From: Odobenus rosmarus divergens
Lineage: Eukaryota; Chordata; Mammalia; Carnivora; Odobenidae
Direction: 5' to 3'
NCBI RefSeq assembly: GCF_000321225.1
Contig: NW_004450396.1
Coordinates: 4,337,423 to 4,401,422, forward strand
Length of the DNA stretch: 64,000 bases
The notes beneath the pieces are model-generated. The model worked only from the letters and a program-made list of their open reading frames with translations. It searched no databases and was not told the DNA's origin. A program made the position numbers and the translations under genes. The number at the start of each line of letters is the position of its first letter. Position 1 is the stretch's first letter. This document shows, piece after piece, positions 1 to 12,060 of this stretch.

Positions 1-1089
1 TCTTCAAGTATGATAAGGGATTAAGTGAGAGCATCACAAAACAATCACTTTTTATCTGTACAAGAGTATATTAAAAATGAACAAAGTACCATAAAACATG
101 ATTTAAAAAAAAACATGGTTTTTGTTGCATTTAAAAAATTTTCTCAACATCTATTATTAGCCAATGAAGTAGAAATACTACCTATTCAATCAAATAATAT
201 TTACTGAGTGATAAATTATAAAGGATAAATTGTAATTTCTGACCTCAAGGCTAGAGTAAAACAGAGATGTCCTTTTTTGAAAAAAATATGACAGAGCAAA
301 TTAACAGTTTTGTCTTAAGAACAGTAAAGTCTTTAAAGTGATCTTTATGGAAAGACACATTTTAATCACAGAGTAACACTGGCCTTGAATAAAAAATTTT
401 TAAAAACCCCGAGGAAACATATTAGAAAATGTTCAGATAATGCTGATCCTTACTGTGAGAGTTTAGAAATACAGAGGTCTATAGAACAAATGGGGAAATC
501 CCCACTTCCCTGGCGCCCACACTCCCACAGCCCTCTTTGGCCGCATCCACTGAGAAGTCTGGCATACAGTGGCTTTTAAATGAGAGTGGTCACACCACGA
601 GACTCAGGAATTAGCAACATTTGACACGTGTGTTCTCACTATTGTAATCTGTTATAAAATTGACCTAGACTGATTACTAATTTTAAAATTCATATCCAAT
701 TAGAAAGTAACTTAAAAATGTTGAAAATAAAAAAAAAAACAAACCCAAATCTATACCCTCAGCTTATACAATTACAAAGAAAAAAACTACATATTTTACA
801 GTTTTCAATTTCAGGATAAGAAGGTGATAAAAACTAAAATTTTGAAAAGTGGATTACCCAAAGATAAAATCTGTTTTAAATTTAGATTGCCTATTGAAAT
901 AATACCATTTGGAAATACAATCAAACATGTTCAATCTTTTGGTAAAGAATATACAGAAAAAATAAGCTTAAGAAAAAATGTCCCCAAACAACTATTTTAA
1001 GTAAATTTTACCTAAAAAAATCTCTATTTATATGTTATTTCACTTTTATTAAGGTATAATGATAACTGAAAGCTCATAATAAATAGATT

Positions 1090-1480
1090 GCTGTGCTAGT
1101 TATTTTTGTGTGTCAGCTTGGCTAGGCCACAGTACCCAGATAACTGGTCAAACATTCCAGATATTTCTGTGAAAGTATTTTTTGGATAAGAACACTTAAA
1201 TAAGTAGACTTCAAGTAAAGTGGAGTGCTTTCCATAATGTGAGAAGGCTTCATCCTGGGCTGGAGCCTTAAGAAAAAGACTGACTTCCCCTAAAAGAGAA
1301 GGAATTTTGCCAAAAGACTGCTTTGGGACTTGAACTGTAACTCTTCCCCGGGTCTCCAGCCTGCCCACTAACCTTGCACGTTTTGTAACCTGGCCTGCCT
1401 CCAAAATCATGTAAACCAATTCCTCAAAATAAATCTATATACACATCCTACTGGTTCTGTTTCTCTGGAGAATGCTAACT
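1090..1480 (+). mobile_element. ERVL/MaLR-type LTR remnant
   Basis: Diverged solo-LTR-like repeat. It runs from the TTTTTGTGTGTCAGCTTGGC segment to CAAAATAAATCTATATACAC and CTGGTTCTGTTTCTCTGGAG AATGCTAACTAATA, an ending I recognise from a common mammalian LTR family (MLT2-like; family uncertain). An AATAAA polyadenylation signal lies near the 3' end. No internal retroviral genes are present. An apparent 107-codon minus-strand frame across it is not a gene. Confidence 0.6.
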
Positions 1481-1864
1481 AATATGCTAACTTTCTGGGA
1501 AACAAAATGAAAGTACAATTGTTTGTCTTTATCTAAATTAAATTTTTGTTCACTAAATATATTAATTGTCCAGTAATACAGTTAAAAGGTACAACTTATC
1601 ATGGTATATTTTAAAATTAGAATACCTCAGATGAACTTAAGAATATTACATCTGTAGAGTAAATCAATCCACCAAATAAAAAATCAATCTGTCAATAAAT
1701 ATCTACCACTAGATTGTCCAGTCTGACAGTCTCTGCTTTTTAAATGTTTATTTACATTTAATGTGATTACTGATATGGCTGTGTTTAAGTCTACCATCTT
1801 ACTAATTCGTTGCATCTATTTCTCTTTCTTCTTTCCTTCCTCCCTCTTTTTTCCATACTCTTTT

Positions 1865-2048
1865 TTTTAAAATATTTTATTTATTTGTTCATGAGGGAGA
1901 GAGAGAGGGAGAGAGAGAGAGAGAGAAGCAGAGGGAGAAGCAGGCTCCCAAGGAGCAGGGAGCCCGATGCGGGACTCGATCCCAGGACCCTGGAATCATG
2001 ACCTGAGCCGAAGGCAGACGCTTAACCATCTGAGCCACCCAGGCACCC
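1865..2048 (-). mobile_element. Can-SINE, gene-sense
   Basis: Full-length tRNA-derived carnivore SINE on the minus strand: T-rich tail, GA-rich body and head ending gagccacccaggcacc. Flanked by the 13-bp target duplication tccatactctttt at 1852-1864 and 2049-2061. The 63-codon frame starting at 1810 runs through it and is not a gene. Confidence 0.93.
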
Positions 2049-2440
2049 TCCATACTCTTTTGAAACAAATACTTCTGCTATTCCATTTGACATCCCCGAT
2101 GGCTATATTGTTAGCTACCCATTTTTGTATTTTTTTAGTGGTGAGATATTGTATCAGACATCTCTTATTACAGTATACCCCGAATTAAGATTTTTCTACT
2201 TCACCAAAAATATAAGCATCTCAAAACAGTATTCCATTTACCCTTCCACCCTTTATGCTACTGTTATATTTTACCTCTACATGTTATAAATCCGACAACA
2301 TAGTGTCACAATACTTGATTTAAACAGTTACTAGGCTTTAAGAATGAAAAAGTTAGCTTTTAATATTTACACATATCTTGATCCTTTCTAGTGTTTTCAT
2401 TCCTTCCTGCAGATCCAGGTTTTCATTTGAGATCAGTTCC

Positions 2441-2444
2441 ATTT

Positions 2445-2499
<55 letters not shown>
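2441..2499. repeat. (TTTA)n microsatellite
   Basis: About 59 bp of uninterrupted ATTT/TTTA repeat. It is flanked by a 16-bp direct repeat, gagatcagttccattt at 2429-2444 and the same with one change at 2500-2515, which suggests retrotransposon-tail insertion (see findings). Confidence 0.95.
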
Positions 2500-3838
2500 G
2501 AGATCATTTCCATTTAGACTGAGGAACCTTTTGTATATTCTATGGGTGACTTTTTTTTTTTTTCCTGAAAAATCTTTAGCAGGCATTCATATATGAAGGA
2601 TATTTTTGCTGGGTATTGAAATCTAGGTTGATAGTCATTGTCCTGCAGAACTTCATCGATTTTATCCCATTATTTCTTATGAGGATGGAGCCATCAATTC
2701 TTCCTGTTATTCTCTGAATGTGACACATTTTTTCCTCTGGCTGCTTTTACGATTTTTTCTTTAGTTTCATTTTCTTCCGTTTAATTAAAATGTACCCAGA
2801 TGAGGTTTCATTTATATATAACCATCTTGGGATTTGCTAAGCTTTTTATATCTCCTACATTAATGTCTCTTATTAGAGGTGGAAAACTCTTGGCCCATTA
2901 TTTCTTCACCCTACCTTCTCTATTTTCCTTCTGGAATTCCAATTACACTTGTTTAGATGATTTGATGTAGTCACACAAGTTTGACGCTCTGTTATTTCCC
3001 TCCCCAACCCTGTACTTCAGTTTGGATAATTTTTATTGTTCTGTCTTTGAGTTCACTGACCCTTTCTTTCCATGTGTACTACTAGCAGTTAGGCCCATTT
3101 AATGAATTTTTCATTTCATCTATTACACTCTTCAGGTATAGAATTTCCATTTCTTTCTTTTTTTATGGTTTCCACTTCTCTGCTGAAATACTTCATCATA
3201 CCCATGTTTCCTCAAGCTATTTAACATAGGTATAAGGTTAAAGTTCTTGTCTGCAAATTCCAACACTTTGATTATCTGTAGTTTCCTTCTACTGATTGTT
3301 CTTTTTCTTGATTATGAGCCACGTATTCCTGCTCATTCATATACTTCATATTTCTGACTGTAGCTTAGATCTGTTAGACATGTAATTGGTAGAGAATGAA
3401 ACAGAAACATGCTTCTCCAGAAAGGGCTCACTCCTTCTTCTTCCTGAAAGCTTTGGTGAGGGGTGGATCTTTGTGTTCAAATCTGGAGTTGGCCTGGATT
3501 GGGGCTGAGCTGTTGCTTTAATTTCAGTATATCTATCTATTAAATATCCAAAGAATAAGATCAGTTCCTCCCTCTAGAAATTTGGAATTTAAGCCTCTAG
3601 AGAATAAGGGAACACTTTCTCTCTGCCTTTCCCATTTCCTATGATACTGCTTATTGGGGAGGTGCAGGGTGGAGAGGACTGAAGCATATTTGGGGTCTTT
3701 TGGATTCCAATCCATTATGCCAGCCCACATAGTCCTTAGAAATTCAGCTGATCTGTCTGTTTTAGCAAAGTCATTCTGCCTATAAAAGGCTTGCTACTCT
3801 GTTCTCCTGTGTCATTGTCTTAATATTCTCAGGTTTTA

Positions 3839-4037
3839 TAAGTTTTTTTTTTAAAGATTTTTTATTTATTTTAGAGAGAGAATGAGATAGAGAGAGAGCA
3901 TGAGAGGGGAGAGGGTCAGAGGGAGAAGCAGACTCCCTGCTGAGCAGGGAGCCCAATGTGGGACTTGATCCCGGGACTCCAGGATCATGACCTGAGCCGA
4001 AGGCAGTCGCTTAACCAACTGAGCCACCCAGGCGCCC
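3839..4037 (-). mobile_element. Can-SINE, gene-sense
   Basis: Full-length copy ending gagccacccaggcgccc. Perfect 17-bp target duplication aatattctcaggtttta at 3822-3838 and 4038-4054, so a relatively young insertion into the old LINE sequence. Confidence 0.95.
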
Positions 4038-4145
4038 AATATTCTCAGGTTTTAAAGTGACTGCTGGTATCTACTTCCTTATGGAGTAGGTCCTCTTTCG
4101 AATTTAATTCATGTACACTTCTTTGTGACCACATCTCTCTGAAGA

Positions 4146-4345
4146 ATTTTTATTTAAATTCAGTCAGCCAACATATCATTAGTTTCAGATATAGTGTTCA
4201 GTAATTCATCAGTTGCATATAACACCCAGTGCTCATCACATCATGTGCTCTCCTTAATGCCCCTCACCCAATTACCCCTTCCCCCCCCCACCTCCCTTCC
4301 AAGCAACCCTCAGTTTGTTTCCTATAGTTAAGAGTCACTTGATGA
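4146..4345 (-). mobile_element. L1 3'-end fragment, minus strand
   Basis: Antisense of a carnivore L1 3' end: ttagtttcagatatagtgtt, then aacacccagtgctcatcaca, then tccttaatgcccctcaccca and a C-rich tract (the reverse of the G-rich 3'UTR tract seen at 59518-59608), then cagtttgtttcctatagtta. Diverged and 5'-truncated. Confidence 0.75.
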
Positions 4346-5025
4346 CTTTTTGTTTTATATGAGGTCTACTTGATGTTGCACTAGGAGTGATGATCATCAC
4401 CAACCTTGTACTTCCTAACTGGAAGCACAACTCCACTTCCATTTAGTTATATTGTTGTGTTTTATCTTTTATCTTGTTTTTGGTCAATTTCAGTGCATTT
4501 TTTTTTCCTTGAATTTCTACCAATATTTCAATGCTGCTATTGGTTATCTTCCTAATTCTAACAGTAATAAGTACATTATTATTTATCCAAATAAACTATC
4601 TAAACATCCTTCTAACCAAGATACTATATTTACCAATATGTCCTTGATCCACGCAAGATTAAGCTTATAGAAGGATTTTACATCTCTATTTTTCTACATA
4701 ATTATAGTTAAATTTAAATGGATAAAAGTGCATAGGAATTTGTACAAGTGCTTAGTATGAATCTATAAAACAAAAAAAATACTGTAAGAAAAAACTTAAC
4801 GTTTCTTTTATGCCTAAAAGAGAAATTTAATGTTTTCCCCTGTATCCTGAGGATACAGTTGTCATTTGATTAGAGTACTCTCTAAATCCTTGTATATTCA
4901 AATATGCCTTCCATTGTTAGCAGACGTATGATGCTTTATTTGAACAATGGATTTTTGGATAAGAAATCCTTTAACTTGGTTGTCTGGACAGGTTATTCTA
5001 CTATCAGCCAGCTTTTAGAGTTTTA

Positions 5026-5216
5026 TTTATTTTTTATTTTTTAAAGATTCTATTTATTTGACAGAGAGAGACACAGTGAGAGAGGGAACACAAGCAGGGG
5101 GAGTGGGAGAGGGAGAAGCAGGCTTCCTGCCGAGCAGGGAGCCTGATGCGGGGCTCGATCCCAGGACCCCGGGATCATGACCCGAGCCGAAGGCAGGTGC
5201 TTAATGACTGAGCCCT
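5026..5216 (-). mobile_element. Can-SINE, 5'-truncated, gene-sense
   Basis: Minus-strand copy with the gacagagagagacacagtgag body. The head is cut: it stops at ctgagccc and lacks the usual acccaggcgcccc. Perfect 15-bp target duplication gcttttagagtttta at 5011-5025 and 5217-5231, so the truncation happened at insertion. Confidence 0.93.
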
Positions 5217-5231
5217 GCTTTTAGAGTTTTA

Positions 5232-5970
5232 GATGAGAGGTCCAATACTCATTCAACTCTCTTTCTAGGTAAAGAACGTGTTCTTCTTCTGTACAGGCTT
5301 GTGAGATTTTCCCTGTATCTGGGAAATCAGGAATTTCACCAAGGTATATCTAACTGTGTCTTGGCTATAATTAATCTTTCCTGAGACTTGATAAACCCTT
5401 TAATCTGCACAGTCTTATCATCTGCTCAGATAAATTTTATCCTATTATTTCTTTAAATTTTGCAGTTCATTTTATTTTACTTTCATTAACTTTTATCTTT
5501 ATGATAACCATTCCACTTAATCTTCTAGGTGAGCATCTTCTTTTTCACTTTGTCTAATGATTTTAAAATCTGAAATCATGCAGTTCAGTTTAGTTTCTTT
5601 CTAGAGGTCTACAAGGACTAAGGCAAGTGGGCTGGCAAACCCTGGAGAACATATCAGAACACAAAAGTTTTTCTCTGGAATCTCAGTATCAGTGTGTCAT
5701 GAATGGGAGTGGGTGGCAGGATTTGAGCGTGGGAGGGCTCTGTTCTCCCTGGTGCTGAGCATGGACCTGTGCAGGGAAAGCAGGTCTCTTCCAAAGGGGC
5801 AGGCAAAAAATGGGTTTTTCAGAGTTCACTGAGGGCTCTCAACCTGCAGAAGCTAGAAATGCTCTGGGTAACTGGCTATCTCTGTCATTTTAATGTCTGT
5901 AGTATAATGAGGGTCTGGCAGATCCTACGCACCACAATGGACCTATAAGGGGCCTACATGCAAAGGGACC
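5232..5970. other. Intronic, no gene; probable old LINE remnant
   Basis: AT-rich at first and then GC-richer with CpG-poor sequence. The first 350 bases probably continue the old antisense L1-like sequence seen at 4860-5025. I see no open frame with conservation features or splice pair that would make an exon. Confidence 0.4.
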
Positions 5971-6079
5971 TACATAGCTAGAGGTCTCTAGTCCCAGGCT
6001 CAGTCACTGGGAGATGACTGTAACTCACAACTGATGAGACTTGAGAGGAGATGCTTACCCTGTGCCTCGGCAGAGGGGT

Positions 6080-6112
6080 GTTTGTTTTTTTGTTTGTTTG
6101 TTTGTTTGGTTT
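6080..6112. repeat. (TTTG)n microsatellite
   Basis: TTTG-type repeat flanked by the direct repeat cagaggggt at 6071-6079 and 6115-6123. It may be a tail-only retroinsertion (see findings). Confidence 0.9.
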
Positions 6113-6410
6113 TTCAGAGGGGTATTTTTGTTTTTTGCCACAGCTCAGACCTCTCTCAGTATAGTTGGGACCACAAATCATCGAGCCTGAAAAGAAATCC
6201 AGCAACTCTCATAAGGAGTTTCAGTAAACTGAACATGACCAAATAACTTTCTAGAACTGGTAGTGCCACTGATGACACAGGAAGAATCAGAGTATCTTTT
6301 AAAGTAAAACATCACAAACAAAACTCAAGGACTATTAAGGATTTTAAGAGAGTTAATTAATAAACCACAAAGATAACTCCATTTTAAAGGAAGGAAACAG
6401 TAGGGGGTCC

Positions 6411-6640
6411 AGAAAGTAAATCAGAAGATGTGTAATATTCCCAAAGTCCCACAACCAATGAGCAGCAGTACCATGACTGAGACCTACGCATCTAAGTCAT
6501 AAACACTCCAGACCCATTTGTGTGTTTGGCCCCTGTGGTAAGGCCCTGATTTTATTCATCTTTCCATCTACAGTGCCTAGTCCAAATGCCTAAAACCCAG
6601 AAGGCCCTCAACTCTTGAACTGAATAAATGCATTTTTAAC
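6411..6640. repeat. MIR/L2-type remnants
   Basis: 6411-6525 resembles an antisense MIR (cccaaagtcccacaaccaatg, then accatgactgagacctacgc). 6530-6640 resembles a plus-strand L2/MIR 3' end (cagtgcctagtccaaatgcc, then actgaataaatgc). Both are very diverged. Confidence 0.45.
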
Positions 6641-7269
6641 TGTGTGCATTAGTGATCAGAATGTATGAGTTAATCTTCTATGACTATTTTCAAAACTGTT
6701 AATTTACTACTTCCTTTGGTAATGAGTCTAAACTTACTGTAAAACTGAAATATGTTACTTGAAAAGTTTCCTCATTTTCCAGATACTACACACTCTAGAA
6801 AAGATAATGGAAAAAATTTTATGCTTTTTGGGAGATGGTTAGGTATTTTATTTTGCAGAAAACTAGAACATGACATTTTACCCCATTGTACTTGACTGAC
6901 CTACACAGGAGAATTATATATTTTTTAGTTTCCCTAAACTCTACCAAACTTAACTCAAGACCATGATCAAAGGAAAAAAAGAAAAAAGATGATCAGATTT
7001 ATTGCAAAAGCAAAAAAAAAGCAGGAATACATGCCAAATTCTAAAGCCAGAACATATATCCAGCAACGTTATGTATCATCACCAAAAGTTTATGGGCTAC
7101 CCGCTAAGCACAAGGCACTGTGCTAGGGATAAGAGAACCCTGATTCTCCCTTTCGTGACACCTTTTTTGGGGGTCATTTGCTTCAGGCTATACTATAACT
7201 ATGCATCCTATTTGAGTTTTGGAGATCACCATTAATCTCTATATAAGACAGAGAGAATTATGCTTTGAT

Positions 7270-8640
7270 TACTTCTGGCTAGGAAAAAAATGAAATGAAA
7301 TTTATTATATTCCAGTAGAATACAGTTTTAGGATGCAGGATTCTTTTCTGCCAAATTTAATATAAAGTTGTCTGTGCAAAGCTTGCAAGCATTCTTAATG
7401 ACTAGAAAATAAGTAAAACGGTTTTTCAGATAATATAATTTTATACCTAGAAAATATAGAGGAATCACTGCTAAAAATAACATAATAACAGAACTAATAC
7501 ATCAGAAAGTTATCATAGTATAAGGTTTAATATACAAAAATCAATATCCTTTACATATTTAAAGAACTAGTTAGACAATATATGAAAAAGAATACCCCCT
7601 TTTTAAGAGCAATATAGAAGAATACTTGAATAAATACAAGAAACAATATGAATGTTAAAATACTTCTGAAAGACAAAGAAGACAAAAAAGACATTTGTTC
7701 AAGACAAATAGAAACAATTTCTATTGTTTGAACAACAACAAATTGAACAAACAATAGAACAAATAGAAAGACATCCCTTATTCTGAAACAAGACCATGTA
7801 ACTTATAGGCCAATTCCCTCCAAGATAATATATGAATTTGGTTTGATTCCGATAAAAAAAGTTTATTCCCCAGCACGAGCTGATTCTTAAAATTCATATA
7901 GAAGTATATACAAGAATACCTAGAAAAATTCTGGGGAATAAAAAGAGCAATGAGTGGAAATAAACATTACTAAATATCAACTTATATTATAAAAAGCCTC
8001 TGCAATTAAAACAATGTGGTAATGACACAGGAACAGACATGTAGGCCAATAGAATACATTAAAATGTTCAGAAAAAGATCCAGTTACATATGGAAATTAC
8101 ATGGGAAGAGGAAGAGATACTTTTTAATACATGGTGTTGGGAAGGAATGGCCGTTTTGAAAAACAAACTGGATCTTGGGGCACCCGGCTGTGTCAGTTAA
8201 ACGTCAGGTCAGGTCATGATCTCAGGGTCCTGGAATCAAGCCCCATATTGGGCTCCCTACTCAGTGGGAAGTCTGCTTCTCCTTCTCTGCCTCCCCCACC
8301 CCGCTCATGCTCTCTCTCAAATAAATAAAATCTTAAAGAAAAAAAAACAACTGGATCCATATCTCACACCATAAACAAGGAAAATAAATTCTTAATGGGT
8401 CAGATTTAAATGCTAAAAATGAAGCTATACCAATCTTTGAAGAAAACACAGTAATCTGTTTACAAACCCAGGTATAACGAAAGCTTTTCTAAAAATTTTG
8501 CGCTGTGAAGTCGAAAGCCAAACGTTCAACTTGGAGAAAATATCTGCAACTTACTGACAGATAAGTTTCCCTATTATATAAAGCAAAAACATACAAATAT
8601 ACAATAAGGGTAATTTAAAATTTAAATTGGAAATCATAGT
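7270..8640 (+). mobile_element. L1 ORF2 fragment, plus strand (interrupted)
   Basis: Diverged sense-strand L1 ORF2 region. Recognisable pieces are aattccctccaagataatat, gagcaatgagtggaaataaa, aacaatgtggtaatgacaca ggaacagacatgtaggccaa and tcacaccataaacaaggaaa. Frame is broken throughout. A Can-SINE at 8175-8348 splits it. Antisense to AHI1. Confidence 0.8.
8175..8348 (+). mobile_element. Can-SINE, antisense to AHI1
   Basis: Plus-strand copy from ggggcacccggctgtgtcag to the aaataaataaaatcttaaag tail. Target duplication aactggatc at 8166-8174 and 8349-8357, inside L1 ORF2. The head is diverged (cccggctgtgtcag). Confidence 0.92.
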
Positions 8641-9105
8641 ATGAATTCACTGATTTTTTAAAATTTGATGATTTCCTAAATATGTCCAGTGATAAAGGTC
8701 TAAGAAGCAATGATATCCCAATATTAATGAGTGTACTTAGCCCCAAATTTTAGTTTCTAAATTCCACTTTCCACTAAATAGTACCAGGGCTTCTTGGAGA
8801 AATGACTGATTCTAGTGTTAGGGCAGGGAAATTACACGATGCACTGAGGATACTGCAAGCATGAAGTACTCTAAACTAAATGGTTCATATCAAAGGGTAC
8901 AGGAATAGACAGGAAGGGGCTCTCCTTTGCCAGATTAGTGGACAACTTCAGCAACACAAAGAAAATGATAGTAAAGAAGTATAAGTTAAATGAAAAAAAT
9001 TCCACAATACTCAAAGAGATAGGCAAGAAAAAAAAGAAGTTCTCTTCTTGACCAAACACCAGCCAATAGATGTAGAAGCAATGATAACGTTAGAAACCCA
9101 CCATG

Positions 9106-9312
9106 CAGGGGCGCCTGGGTGGCTCAGATGGTTAAGCGTCTGGCTCAGGTCATGATCTCCAGGTCAGGTCATGATCTCCAGGGTCCTGGGATCAAGCCCC
9201 ATGTCAGGCTCCCAGTTCAGTGGGTAGTCTGCTTCTCTCTCTCCCTCTGCCTCTCCCCTGCTTGTGCTCTCTCTCTCTCAAATGAATAAATAAAATCTTA
9301 AAAAAAAAAAAA
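9106..9312 (+). mobile_element. Can-SINE with internal 19-bp tandem duplication, antisense to AHI1
   Basis: Plus-strand full-length copy with a 16-A tail. Perfect 12-bp target duplication aaacccaccatg at 9094-9105 and 9313-9324. The body carries a perfect tandem duplication of tcaggtcatgatctccagg (9145-9163 and 9164-9182), in the tRNA-derived part around the B-box region. Confidence 0.95.
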
Positions 9313-9539
9313 AAACCCACCATGTCGAATCCCCTAACCATTGTTAACAGTTAATTCAGGCAAGGATCATCAATGGCTGCTGAAACCATTAAGTAAGGTT
9401 GTTGGGGAAGAGGCTATTCACATGGTCTCAGAGTACTGACTCACAGAATACCCAGCAATTACAAAGGGAAAAGTTTATCTTTACAACAGGATCTTGTGTT
9501 CACTATGTTAATCAAGGATTAAATTTAGCAACATAAGTA

Positions 9540-10080
9540 GTGGACAACCTGACATTACACGCCACCTGATGTGATGTAAAAAAGTACGTATTACTTATAG
9601 CATTCTTGCCAAAAAAAAAAAAAGTTTAACCTGAATCTAATCACAGTGAAATAGTTAAAAAACACTGGATAGTCTATAGAACAACTGGTTCAGCCAGACT
9701 CTTTAAAACAGTGTCATGAATAACAACAACAAAGGAGTCTAGATTAGCAGAGATTAAATGAGACTAAAATGATGTAACAACCAATGTAAGTGTGAATCTG
9801 GATTGGATGCTGGACAAAATAAGCATGCAAACAAAAAACTGCTTAAGATATTTTAGACACAATTAGGAAAATCTGAATATAAACTATTAGATATTACAGA
9901 ATCATTGTTAATTTTTCTAGATGTGATAATAGTACTATGATTATATAGAGAATATCCTTATTCTTAGCAGATATATGAATGAAGTTTTTGAGGGGAAGAA
10001 GCAAATGGTACAAATTTAGGAGTTTTATCTTTTTTTTTTCAACTTTGTGGTTTTAAAAATTTCAAAATACACTTGGGGAA
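9540..10080. repeat. Possible old L1-type remnant
   Basis: AT-rich sequence that resembles an old LINE 3' region (tagatgtgataatagtacta tgattatatagagaatatcc). I cannot assign the family or orientation with certainty, and no gene is seen. Confidence 0.3.
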
Positions 10081-10418
10081 AAGGACTATAGATCCTTATT
10101 AAGACATTTAATGATTGTATAGCAGGTAAGCAAATATTCAATGGTTTTGAATATTGCTAAATCTTCCATGTAAGCAGAGTAAACAGGGTTTAGGTTTTCA
10201 CTGAAAAAAAATTTCTCAGCATTATTTAAAAACAGTCAGTGAAAACCAAACACTTCTCCCAACTCTGGATTTATTGGAGTATCTTCCTAAAAATAAGAGA
10301 AGGCTCCAAAATTAATGCACAAATGAATAAATAGCTACTATAACATGTATCTATATTTTACATATTGATAGCTTCACTCAATAAATCTACATTTATTGAG
10401 AAATCATAATTTTCAGGG

Positions 10419-10607
10419 CAGGGGTGCCTGGGTTGCTCAGTCGGTTGATTGTCTGCCTTAGGCTCAGGTCATGATCCTGGAGTTCTGTTCCGGGATCAAG
10501 CCTTGAGTCAGGCTCCCTGTTTAGTGGGGAGTCTGCTTCTCCCTCTGCCCCTCACCCTGCTTGTGCTCTCTCTTGCTCTCAAATAAATACAGTCTTTAAA
10601 AAAATTT
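10419..10607 (+). mobile_element. Can-SINE, antisense to AHI1
   Basis: Plus-strand copy starting ggggtgcctgggttgctcag and ending with an aaataaatacagtctttaaa tail. Target duplication ttttcaggg at 10410-10418 and 10608-10616. Confidence 0.92.
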
Positions 10608-10734
10608 TTTTCAGGGAAAATTCCTGTCCCAAATCAGAAGTATGAGTTATTTTAATTCTCTATTATTAGTTTTTGTCTCTTTACCATGAAAAAAAATGCA
10701 TTTCAAAGGACAATTTAACTAGTATAATATATCC

Positions 10735-10950
10735 TCACTCTGGAGCCATTCTGTATATTTTGGAAGACTGGCTCTGGTAATTATTAGCTATGTGACCTTG
10801 GGCAAGTTATTTATCCATCCCGTGCCTCCCATTTCCTCATTCAGCACAGGGGAAACAATACATATCTCATAGGTTGATGGGAGAATTAATCAGTTTACTA
10901 ATATAGGAAAAAACACTTTTAAGTCATACCTGGCATACTATGTATGTTTG
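10735..10950 (+). mobile_element. MIR, plus strand
   Basis: Clear MIR core and 3' part: ctctggagccattctgtata, tagctatgtgaccttgggca agttatttatcc, cgtgcctcccatttcctcat, and the end catacctggcatactatgta. An ancient mammalian tRNA-derived SINE. Confidence 0.85.
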
Positions 10951-11200
10951 AGATATATATTAGTTTATTTTGACTTTGATGTTTAAAATATCCTGTATTT
11001 GTGTATTTTTTCAACAGCCTTTAAATACATGTAGAACTAAAGTTTTAAAGAAATTAAATACAGTAAGCATTATAATTAAATACTCATATGACAAAGGTTA
11101 GACATTTAACAGTGAGTTCTGCTTAAGAAAACTTAATGGCTTGCTTCATACAACCTGAGGTGAAAATAATCATACCTTAAAAATATTTTTATTAAAAACT

Positions 11201-11377
11201 GGGGCATCTGGGTGGCTCAGTCGTTGAGTGTCTGCCTTCGGCTCAGGTCATGATCCCAGGACTCTGAGATCGAGTACCGCATCAGGCTCCCCGCTCAGTG
11301 GGGAACCTGCTTCTCCCTCCGCTCCTCACCTCGCTCACTCTCTCTCATGCACTCTCTCAAATAAATAAATTAAAAAA
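11201..11377 (+). mobile_element. Can-SINE, antisense to AHI1
   Basis: Plus-strand copy beginning ggggcatctgggtggctcag. Perfect 13-bp target duplication tttattaaaaact at 11188-11200 and 11378-11390. Confidence 0.94.
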
Positions 11378-11390
11378 TTTATTAAAAACT

Positions 11391-11470
11391 ATATACAGAC
11401 ATATATATGTGTGTTTAGATATGTGTATACATACATACCTATATATACATATATATGTATATATATGTGT
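11391..11470. repeat. AT/GT-rich microsatellite
   Basis: Alternating TA with GT/CA interruptions (acatatatatgtgtgt, tacatacatacctatatata). It directly follows the SINE target duplication. The short frames reading IYTYIYIYIC-type peptides come from it and are not genes. Confidence 0.9.
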
Positions 11471-11489
11471 AAAAAAACCTGCCCCTCCT

Positions 11490-12060
11490 CTCTATCCCCC
11501 TCCTTAGCTTGGACCCTTTCTCCTCACTGGGATTATTGGAATAGCTTCCTAACCAAACCTGCTGACTTGCTCCATGGGCTTTCCAATGATATCCCACACT
11601 GCCAGACAGAGTAGCTCTTCTAAGGAAAAACTGTTATCCTGTCATTCTACAGCATAATCTTCAGGATAAATATCACCCTCCTTGAGTATTTAACTCAAAC
11701 CGCTTAACTAAAAATGGCACACAAAGCCCTTCAGGGCATAGCTACTGCCCAGCTCACTAATAACCTTCCCTTGTCATTCACCCTAGCCATTCCTCCAGCT
11801 GTTCTTTCCTCTAATCAGAGTGTACCTAAGCTCTCTCCCTCTCTGACACCTCCTTCCAAGCTTAATTATTTCCTAGACATCCTTTCAAGCTCAGGTCAAA
11901 CATTGTGTCCTCTAGGAAAGAGTTTATGATATTCTTCTCTTGACCCCACTGTGATTCATATACCCCCGTCTCCATCAGCATTCCTGTGCAATCTTCTATC
12001 AAGCATTTTAGTTGCATGTGTCATACAGTTCACATTCAATAAAGGCCTGTTGAATGCCGG
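11490..12060 (+). mobile_element. L2 LINE fragment, plus strand
   Basis: C/T-rich diverged sequence with L2 3' landmarks in order: attattggaatagcttccta, cagcataatcttcaggataa, cacaaagcccttcagggcat, ctagccattcctccagctgt, agctcaggtcaaacattgtg tcctctagg, cattcaataaaggcctgttg aatg at the 3' end. Coding capacity is lost. Confidence 0.75.

Larger units (their letters stand above)
2380..4140 (-). mobile_element. Old L1-type LINE sequence, minus strand (interrupted)
   Basis: Long T-rich stretch with phrases I associate with old L1 (L1M) sequence read in antisense, for example around 3110-3360 (tagaatttccatttctttc; cttgtctgcaaattccaac; tttttcttgattatgagcca). It is broken by the SINE at 3839-4037, on both sides of which it continues. 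Subfamily and exact ends are uncertain. No intact frame. Confidence 0.5.

Noticed and set aside
9106..9180. tRNA gene
   Set aside because: The tRNA-like heads of Can-SINEs (here and in all other copies) lack a foldable cloverleaf and are part of the SINE.
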